Source of the DNA: Polyangiaceae bacterium
Lineage (GTDB): Bacteria; Myxococcota_A; Polyangia; Polyangiales; Polyangiaceae
Assembly (NCBI GenBank): GCA_025934595.1
Contig: JAICXU010000040.1
Coordinates: 1 to 11,092, forward strand
Length of the DNA stretch: 11,092 bases
Direction of reading: 5' to 3'
The position numbers and the translations under genes were made by a program. Positions 6,587-11,092 of the stretch are shown piece after piece (position 1 is the stretch's first letter; every line of letters begins with the position of its first letter). The notes beneath the pieces are model-generated. The model ran no database searches, was not told the origin of the DNA, and saw only the letters and a list, made by a program, of their open reading frames with translations.

Positions 6587-6625
6587 CCAGATCGGGTAGG
6601 CACGCCGCTCGCTTTTACGGTCCGC

Positions 6626-8176
6626 ATGCTCGCCACTGCGCTCGCTTCCACGCTCTTCGGCTTGGACGGTGTCCTCGTCCGTATCGAGGTCGAGGCCGCG
6701 CGTGGCGTGCCGTCGTTCGAGCTCGTGGGTCTCGCCGAAGCGGCGGTGCGAGAGAGTCGGGTGCGCGTGAAAGCCGCGCTGGCGCAGCTCGGCGTCGACA
6801 TCGCCGAGCATCGCATCACGGTCAACATGGCGCCGGCGGATCTGAAGAAGTCGGGGAGCGGATTCGATCTCGCGATCGCGGTCGCCACCCTTGCTGCGCT
6901 GGGAAGAGTTCCGCAGGAATCGCTCGCCGGCACGCTGTTCGTGGGCGAGCTCTCGCTTGCAGGTGCCGTGCATGCCGTGCGCGGTGTTCTTCCTCGTTTG
7001 CTCACGGCACGAGGGTGCGGAATTCACTCCGCGATCGTGCCGTTCGAAAATTTGGCCGAGGCCGCTCTCGTTCGTGAAGTACATGCGTGGGGCGCGCGCA
7101 CGCTGGCCGACGTCGGCGCGTGCCTTCGTGGCGAGCAAGATCTCGCGAAAGCAAAGCAAGGCCCGCCGCGAACGCCCGCGCGAGCCGCGTACGACATGAG
7201 CGACGTGCGAGGACAAGCCTCGGCGCGTCGTGCGCTCGAGATCGCGGCCGCCGGTGGCCACAACCTCCTCATGATCGGATCGCCCGGCGCGGGAAAAACC
7301 ATGCTCGCGCGGCGCTTGTCGACGGTGCTGCCGCCGCTGTCGTTCGAAGAATCGGTCGAGGTCGCCGCCATCCACAGCATTGCGGGCACATTGCCGGCGG
7401 CGCGCGAGATCGACACGCATCGGCCCTTTCGCGCGCCTCATCACACCGTGAGCGACATCGGGCTCGTCGGCGGCGGCGATCGCGCGCGTCCGGGAGAAGT
7501 GAGCCTCGCGCATCGCGGCGTTCTCTTCTTGGACGAGCTGCCGGAGTTTCGAAGATCGGCGCTCGAGGCGCTGCGGCAGCCGCTCGAAGACGGCCACGTC
7601 GCGATCGTTCGGGCAGATGCGCGAGCCACGTATCCCGCGCGCGCGATGGTGGTGGGAGCGATGAACCCGTGTCCGTGCGGGCATCTCGGGGACGGCACGG
7701 AAAGATGCGGATGCGCGCCGGAGCGCGTGCGTGTGTATCGCGGGCGCGTGAGCGGTCCGCTGCTCGATCGCATCGACGTGCACGTGGCGCTACCGCCGGT
7801 GAAGGTCGCGTCGCTCCAAAAGACGCGAGGGGGTGAGCCGTCGTCGTGCGTGCGTGCGCGCGTCGAGGCGGCCCGGGCACTGCAACGTGAGCGTTTCGAA
7901 AAGAAGGAAACGCGCGCGCCGCTGAACGCGATGTTGAGCCTCTCCGATCTCGAGAACGTGGCCACGCTCGACGAACGCGGATCGTCCGCGCTTGCGCAAG
8001 CGGTCGCGTCGCTCGGTCTCTCCGCGCGCGCCTACACGAAGGTGCTGCGCGTCGCGCGTACCGTCGCCGATCTCGCCGGAGCCTCGTCCGTTTCGGCTTC
8101 GCACGTCGCAGAAGCCATTGGCGCGCGGGTGCTCGATCGCAACGCAAATCAAGGGTCGCTCGCCGCTGCGAGCTGA
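6626..8176 (+). CDS. comM: ComM/YifB family AAA+ ATPase (Mg-chelatase-like)
   Basis: The 516-residue length and domain order are typical of YifB/ComM. The N-terminal ChlI-type domain (about 1-175) has the family motif 'NMAPADLKKSGSGFDLAIA' (67-85). The AAA+ core has Walker A GSPGAGKT (218-225) and Walker B VLFLDE (299-304). The conserved 'MNPCPCGH' follows at 346-353, then further cysteines RCGC (360-363) and 'LLDRIDVHV' (379-387). The C-terminal Mg-chelatase helical domain covers about 430-505. In naturally competent bacteria ComM is a hexameric helicase that promotes branch migration during integration of transforming DNA. YifB homologues are also found in bacteria not known to be competent. 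The ATG at 6626 is the first possible start after the in-frame stop at 6584, although no Shine-Dalgarno is visible. recA follows on the same strand after 82 bases, which supports a recombination role. Confidence 0.95.
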   Translation: MLATALASTLFGLDGVLVRIEVEAARGVPSFELVGLAEAAVRESRVRVKAALAQLGVDIAEHRITVNMAPADLKKSGSGFDLAIAVATLAALGRVPQESLAGTLFVGELSLAGAVHAVRGVLPRLLTARGCGIHSAIVPFENLAEAALVREVHAWGARTLADVGACLRGEQDLAKAKQGPPRTPARAAYDMSDVRGQASARRALEIAAAGGHNLLMIGSPGAGKTMLARRLSTVLPPLSFEESVEVAAIHSIAGTLPAAREIDTHRPFRAPHHTVSDIGLVGGGDRARPGEVSLAHRGVLFLDELPEFRRSALEALRQPLEDGHVAIVRADARATYPARAMVVGAMNPCPCGHLGDGTERCGCAPERVRVYRGRVSGPLLDRIDVHVALPPVKVASLQKTRGGEPSSCVRARVEAARALQRERFEKKETRAPLNAMLSLSDLENVATLDERGSSALAQAVASLGLSARAYTKVLRVARTVADLAGASSVSASHVAEAIGARVLDRNANQGSLAAAS

Positions 8177-8184
8177 CCGAAAAC

Positions 8185-8223
8185 TCGCTGCATGCGTCTC
8201 ACGCCCCCGTTCGCATGCAGCGA
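8185..8223. promoter_or_regulatory. Perfect 12-bp inverted repeat in the comM-recA gap
   Basis: TCGCTGCATGCG (8185-8196) and CGCATGCAGCGA (8212-8223) are perfect reverse complements with a 15-base spacer. Each arm contains the self-palindrome GCATGC, and the two copies are 23 bases apart centre to centre. The element starts 8 bases after the comM stop and ends 35 bases before the recA ATG. It could be an operator for recA, an RNA hairpin in the recA leader, or a terminator of comM; no T-run follows, which argues against an intrinsic terminator. It does not match the LexA boxes I know. Confidence 0.75.
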
Positions 8224-8245
8224 AATTCTTCGGGGCAAAAAAATG

Positions 8246-8254
8246 AGGAAAAGG
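8246..8254 (+). promoter_or_regulatory. Ribosome binding site of recA
   Basis: AGGAAAAGG lies before the ATG at 8259. The AGGA begins 13 bases and ends 9 bases upstream. A second AAGG is closer (4 bases). The purine-rich leader suggests efficient initiation. Confidence 0.6.
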
Positions 8255-8258
8255 AAAA

Positions 8259-9287
8259 ATGCTCGATCAACTTCAAGAAAAAATGCGGGTTCTCAAGAGC
8301 GTCGTCCTCGCCGTCGAAAAGCAATTCGGCAAGGGCGCCATCATGGCGCTCGGCGACGAATCGGAATCGGAGCCGATCGCCACGATCTCGACGGGATCGT
8401 TGGCGCTCGATCTCGCGACCGGCATCGGCGGTCTTCCCCGTGGTCGCGTCGTCGAAATTTACGGACCGGAGTCCAGTGGCAAAACGACGCTTGCTCTCCA
8501 CGCGATCGCCGAAGCCCAACGTGCGGGCGGCGTGTGCGCGTTCATCGATGCCGAGCATGCGCTCGACGTCACGTATGCGCGCAGCATCGGCGTCGACACC
8601 GAGAAGCTCCTCGTTTCGCAGCCCGACACCGGCGAGCAGGCCCTGGACATCACGGAGATGCTCGTGCGAAGCGGCGCCATCGATCTCATCGTCATCGATT
8701 CGGTCGCGGCGCTCACGCCGAAGGCCGAATTGGAGGGCGAAATGGGCGATTCGCACATGGGACTTCAAGCGCGGCTCATGAGTCAAGCGCTCCGCAAGCT
8801 CACCGCGATTTCGTACAAGACCGGCACGACGCTCCTCTTTTTGAATCAGCTTCGCCAAAAGATCGGCGTCACGTTCGGCTCGCCCGAGACGACGACGGGC
8901 GGCAACGCGCTGAAGTTCTACGCCTCGATGCGGCTCGACGTGCGTCGCATCGGACAAGTGAAGATCGGCGACGAGCCGGTCGGCGGCCGCACCCGCGTCA
9001 AGCTCGCCAAGAACAAATGCGCGCCCCCCTTCACCGAGGCGGAGTTCGAGATTCGCTGGGGAACGGGCGTCGACGCGATGAGCGAGCTGCTCGATCTCGG
9101 CGTCGCGCGCGGTCTCGTCGATCGCAGCGGTAATCATCTCTCGTTCGCCGGCTCGCCGCTCGGAAACGGACGCGAGCGATCGCGCGAGGCGCTCACGCAG
9201 AATCAAGAGCTGCAAGGCACGCTCCGCCAAGCGATCATCGCAACCGGCCCGACGCGCCCGGGGCGTCGCAACGACGCCGAAGCCTAG
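8259..9287 (+). CDS. recA: Recombinase RecA
   Basis: The 342-residue protein is RecA throughout its length. It forms ATP-dependent filaments on single-stranded DNA, drives strand exchange and promotes LexA-type self-cleavage. Seen here are 'EKQFGKG' (20-26), Walker A GPESSGKT (69-76), Glu99 in 'DAEHA', Walker B LIVIDS (143-148), and loop L1 around 'EGEMGDSHMG' (159-168). Loop L2 is 'NQLRQKIGVTFGSPETTTGG' (196-215), followed by 'NALKFYASMRLDVRRIG' (216-232). The C-terminal domain runs from about 270. The tail ends GPTRPGRRNDAEA and lacks the strongly acidic cluster of E. coli RecA, so autoinhibition by the tail may be weaker (inference). The start is supported by the Shine-Dalgarno and by alignment of the N-terminal helix. 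Myxobacteria can carry two recA genes; this window cannot tell which copy this is. The upstream inverted repeat may regulate it. Confidence 0.98.
   Translation: MLDQLQEKMRVLKSVVLAVEKQFGKGAIMALGDESESEPIATISTGSLALDLATGIGGLPRGRVVEIYGPESSGKTTLALHAIAEAQRAGGVCAFIDAEHALDVTYARSIGVDTEKLLVSQPDTGEQALDITEMLVRSGAIDLIVIDSVAALTPKAELEGEMGDSHMGLQARLMSQALRKLTAISYKTGTTLLFLNQLRQKIGVTFGSPETTTGGNALKFYASMRLDVRRIGQVKIGDEPVGGRTRVKLAKNKCAPPFTEAEFEIRWGTGVDAMSELLDLGVARGLVDRSGNHLSFAGSPLGNGRERSREALTQNQELQGTLRQAIIATGPTRPGRRNDAEA
9262..9278. repeat. 7-bp hairpin inside the 3' end of recA
   Basis: GGCGTCG-CAA-CGACGCC is a perfect 7-bp stem with a 3-base loop in the last codons of recA. It precedes a 13-base gap to the stop of the convergent flippase gene. 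There is no T-run on either strand. It is the only stem I see that could serve as a shared transcription stop for the two convergent genes. Confidence 0.3.
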
Positions 9288-9300
9288 AAAATAAGCCAGA

Positions 9301-10866
9301 TCATGCGCGCCGTCTTCCGACGATGGCGCGCACGGCCTGCAGATCTTCGCTGCCGATCTCGCGAAGCACGACGAGCACGACGAGATAGGCGAGCACGACG
9401 AAAACGCACGCCCCCATCGTGGCGACGCGGCCGAGCGCGTGGACATGCGCGCCCGCAAATACCGCGGCGGCCACGACGACGACGACGCGTGCTATCGACA
9501 CTGCGGGCACGAAACCTCCCGCGATTTTTCGAACGACAGCGCCCGCGAGAAGGAGGCCGAGCGCGAGCGCACAAGAAACTGCAATCGCGTTTCCATGAAG
9601 CTGCGCTTCGCCGAACGGCGCAGGCGAGGCGAGAGCCCAACATCCGACGCCGACGACGGCGAGCGTGACGAAGCTGAGGACGGCAGCAATGCGTTCGCGG
9701 CCAAGGCTCGCGAGCGCCGTCGTCGCGATCCCGAACATCGTGAATGCCCCTTGGCCGAGAGCCAAAATCCGCAACGTGTCCGCGCCGCGCGCGGCCGCAT
9801 CGGCGCCGTATACGAAGTACAGCACCGAGCCGGGTAGGGCAGCCACGACGGCGACGAGCGCGCCCGACGCAAGAAGGGCAATGCGCGCGCCTCGCTCGAC
9901 GTAGCGGCGAACCGCTTTGCGGTCGCCTTCTGCGTGGGCGCGCGCAACGAGCGGAAAGAGAACCTGCGTGACGCTCATCACGAGCTGATAGGGCAAGAAC
10001 GCGAAGTATTGGCAGTAGCGATAAATACCGACCCACTCATCCGCGGCTTTGCTCGCGGCGTCACCGACGAGGCCCGTTGCATGCACGTTGATGGAAAGGA
10101 AGCGGCCGAGAAGAACGATGTCGACCTGCATGAGCGCGTTCGTCAAAAGCTGCGTCAGCGCAAGAGGCCCGAGGCCCGCCAAATACATCTTCCAGTCGAA
10201 CGCGAAGACGCCTTTTTTCCCCGTGCCAGACCACTGGAGCGCGATCGGGATGATGCACGCCGCCGCCACCGCGAAGCCGATCGCCGCGCCGAGAGCGCCG
10301 GCGCCGGACCGCTTCCACATCCAATATCCGAAGCCGACGAGCGCACCCGTCCGCACCACGGCAAACATCGTGTCGAGCGCGGCTTGCTTCGTGAATTTTC
10401 CGCGACCGTTCAGCGCGCCGACGAGCGGCGCATAGAGGCCATAGAACAAAACGACGAGCGCGAGCACGCGAAGCGGCGCCGTGATGTACGGAGCCCGTTC
10501 GAAATCGGCCACGAACGGCGCGGCGAGCCAAAAAAGCGCCGCGAGAGCGACCGCGATCGGCGCGTGCAGGCGAAGCGCGCTTCGAAAGACGAGCGGGTCT
10601 TTTTCGTCCGTGGCTCCTGCGACGGCGCGACTCACGCCTTGCACGGAGCTTGCGACCGTCACGTTGTTCACGACGCTGGCGACGGCGAGGACGCGCGCCA
10701 AAATTCCGAACTCCGCCGTGCCAATCGCACGTGGCAAGAGCGTTTGCTGCACGAGCCCGCTGAAAATGAAAAAAACCTTCGCACCGAGAACGGCGACGCC
10801 ACCGCGGCCTGCGGCGCGCGCGCTCGTCCGCGAATCCTGGACCGGCGCCGCCGCTTCCGCGCCCAT
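9301..10866 (-). CDS. MOP-superfamily flippase (Wzx-like polysaccharide/lipid-linked oligosaccharide exporter)
   Basis: The 521-residue protein is very hydrophobic, with about 12-14 membrane segments. Clear ones lie near 25-42, 54-75, 100-120, 133-152, 165-183, 190-211, 328-350, 365-388, 392-413, 426-446, 456-474 and 480-501. The segment 'GALNGRGKFTKQAALDTMFAVVRTGALVGFG' (150-180) is typical of the polysaccharide-export flippases, as is the block of charge in 'RAHAEGDRKAVRRYVERGARIA' (309-330). Such proteins move lipid-linked sugar units across the inner membrane; the substrate here is unknown because no glycosyltransferase genes are in view. A Wzx-like role is preferred over MurJ or MATE on overall look only. 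The ATG at 10866 follows GGAG by 3 bases. An alternative GTG at 10884 overlaps the upstream stop as GTGA and would add six residues. It converges on recA with a 13-base gap. Confidence 0.87.
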   Translation of the reverse strand: MGAEAAAPVQDSRTSARAAGRGGVAVLGAKVFFIFSGLVQQTLLPRAIGTAEFGILARVLAVASVVNNVTVASSVQGVSRAVAGATDEKDPLVFRSALRLHAPIAVALAALFWLAAPFVADFERAPYITAPLRVLALVVLFYGLYAPLVGALNGRGKFTKQAALDTMFAVVRTGALVGFGYWMWKRSGAGALGAAIGFAVAAACIIPIALQWSGTGKKGVFAFDWKMYLAGLGPLALTQLLTNALMQVDIVLLGRFLSINVHATGLVGDAASKAADEWVGIYRYCQYFAFLPYQLVMSVTQVLFPLVARAHAEGDRKAVRRYVERGARIALLASGALVAVVAALPGSVLYFVYGADAAARGADTLRILALGQGAFTMFGIATTALASLGRERIAAVLSFVTLAVVGVGCWALASPAPFGEAQLHGNAIAVSCALALGLLLAGAVVRKIAGGFVPAVSIARVVVVVAAAVFAGAHVHALGRVATMGACVFVVLAYLVVLVVLREIGSEDLQAVRAIVGRRRA

Positions 10867-10869
10867 TTT

Positions 10870-10873
10870 CTCC
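10870..10873 (-). promoter_or_regulatory. Ribosome binding site of the flippase gene
   Basis: GGAG on the minus strand lies 3 bases before the ATG at 10866. The spacing is somewhat short, but no comparable site precedes the alternative GTG at 10884. Confidence 0.45.
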
Positions 10874-10880
10874 GAGATCG

Positions 10881-11092
10881 TCACGGTGCCGTCGATCGCA
10901 CGTTGACCGGCTTTTGCGTCACGAAAATCGAATCGGCGCGTTCGGTGAGCGTGCACGCGCCCGAGCGATCGAAGACGTGGATGGGATATTTCCCGCCAGC
11001 GCCCGCGCGCCGATCGCCGACGAAGAGCGTGTCGCCGCGCCATGCGAGGCCTGAGAGATCGAATCCGCCCGTCGACAAGATCGAATTCGAGG
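10881..11092 (-). CDS. C-terminal end of an unknown gene entering from the right edge
   Basis: Sixty-nine codons and a TGA stop are visible on the minus strand, open to the window edge. The frame includes a possible TTG at 11078, but the reading frame continues upstream of it as SNSI, so the gene most likely begins outside the window. The segment 'FDLSGLAWRGDTLFVGDRR' has the pattern of a beta-propeller blade (Gly-Leu-Ala, then a beta strand ending in Gly-Asp), and 'IHVFDRSG' suits another strand. No family can be named from so little. The stop lies 14 bases before the flippase ATG, or overlaps the alternative GTG, so the two genes are probably cotranscribed. Confidence 0.7.
   Translation of the reverse strand, partial: SNSILSTGGFDLSGLAWRGDTLFVGDRRAGAGGKYPIHVFDRSGACTLTERADSIFVTQKPVNVRSTAP

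Larger units (their letters stand above)
6123..6625. other. Gene-poor 503-base intergenic region with AT-rich half and structured half
   Basis: No confident gene lies here. The left part (about 6157-6263) is strikingly AT-rich for this genome, with TATAAAT, TAAATAAT and AATAAATT runs. It probably holds the promoter of the minus-strand lipoprotein; several overlapping -10-like hexamers prevent a precise call. The right part (about 6265-6625) returns to high GC and contains several inverted repeats and a doubtful small ORF. Any promoter for comM should also be here, but none is obvious. Confidence 0.6.

Noticed and set aside
6578..6593. A 16-base stretch ending AGCCAGATC that nearly recurs after recA (9287-9302), flanking comM-recA
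   Set aside because: The two copies differ at two positions. A 14-of-16 match is expected by chance somewhere in a window of this length, and there is no sign of target-site duplication or mobile DNA.
6476..7783. Open frame of 435 codons on the minus strand opposite comM
   Set aside because: It is opposite a complete comM with Walker motifs, and the product is Arg/His-rich without a domain.
8177..8258. LexA/SOS box upstream of recA
   Set aside because: The only GTTC (8209-8212) is not followed by AG as in the Myxococcus-type box I know, and has no partner at 7 bases as in the alpha-proteobacterial type. The CTGT-N8-ACAG pattern is also absent.
8199..9458. Open frame of 419 codons on the minus strand opposite recA
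   Set aside because: It is the antisense shadow of recA and shows no motif of its own.

Overview
The window is GC-rich DNA (AT-rich only in a few intergenic patches) that most resembles a myxobacterium of the Polyangia/Sorangiineae type. Pointers are the density of lipoproteins with Asp/Ala/Gly/Ser-rich linkers after the lipobox, the 'C-Q-A-I-L-G-I-D' start of two mature lipoproteins, a delta-60-repeat propeller, and a high-GC third-codon bias. The taxonomic call is inference; there is no rRNA or other phylogenetic RNA gene here. I see no transposase, phage gene, tRNA or CRISPR array.

Left third (1-5003). Two lipoprotein genes lie on the minus strand, joined by a 4-base ATGA overlap: a delta-60-repeat lipoprotein (192-1832) and a second lipoprotein cut by the left edge (1-195). 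They diverge from a plus-strand SCP-x/SCP2-type thiolase (2010-3188). It is followed after 20 bases by a cysteine-rich lipoprotein (3209-4303), a 9-base tandem repeat (4312-4365) and a second, smaller cysteine-rich lipoprotein (4407-5003).

Middle (5004-6625). A convergent minus-strand lipoprotein (5037-6122) of unknown function is followed upstream by a roughly 500-base gene-poor stretch. That stretch holds an AT-rich probable promoter with palindromes, a perfect hairpin at 6280-6303, and a doubtful small ORF.

Right half (6626-11092). A complete comM/yifB (Mg-chelatase-like AAA+ ATPase) is followed on the same strand by recA. The 82-base gap between them holds a perfect 12-bp inverted repeat, the most striking non-coding signal in the window. 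ComM and RecA both act in homologous recombination during DNA uptake, so the pairing makes functional sense. recA converges on a minus-strand polytopic membrane protein of the MOP flippase superfamily (9301-10866). Just upstream of the flippase is the 3' end of another minus-strand gene that enters from beyond the right edge (10881-11092).

Overall this is mostly chromosomal housekeeping (recA, comM, thiolase, flippase) interleaved with a lineage-specific set of surface lipoproteins. I did not find a clear new multi-gene system. The best leads are the coupled propeller lipoproteins, the comM-recA leader with its inverted repeat, and the uncharacterised cysteine-rich and 'GIDNSF' lipoproteins.
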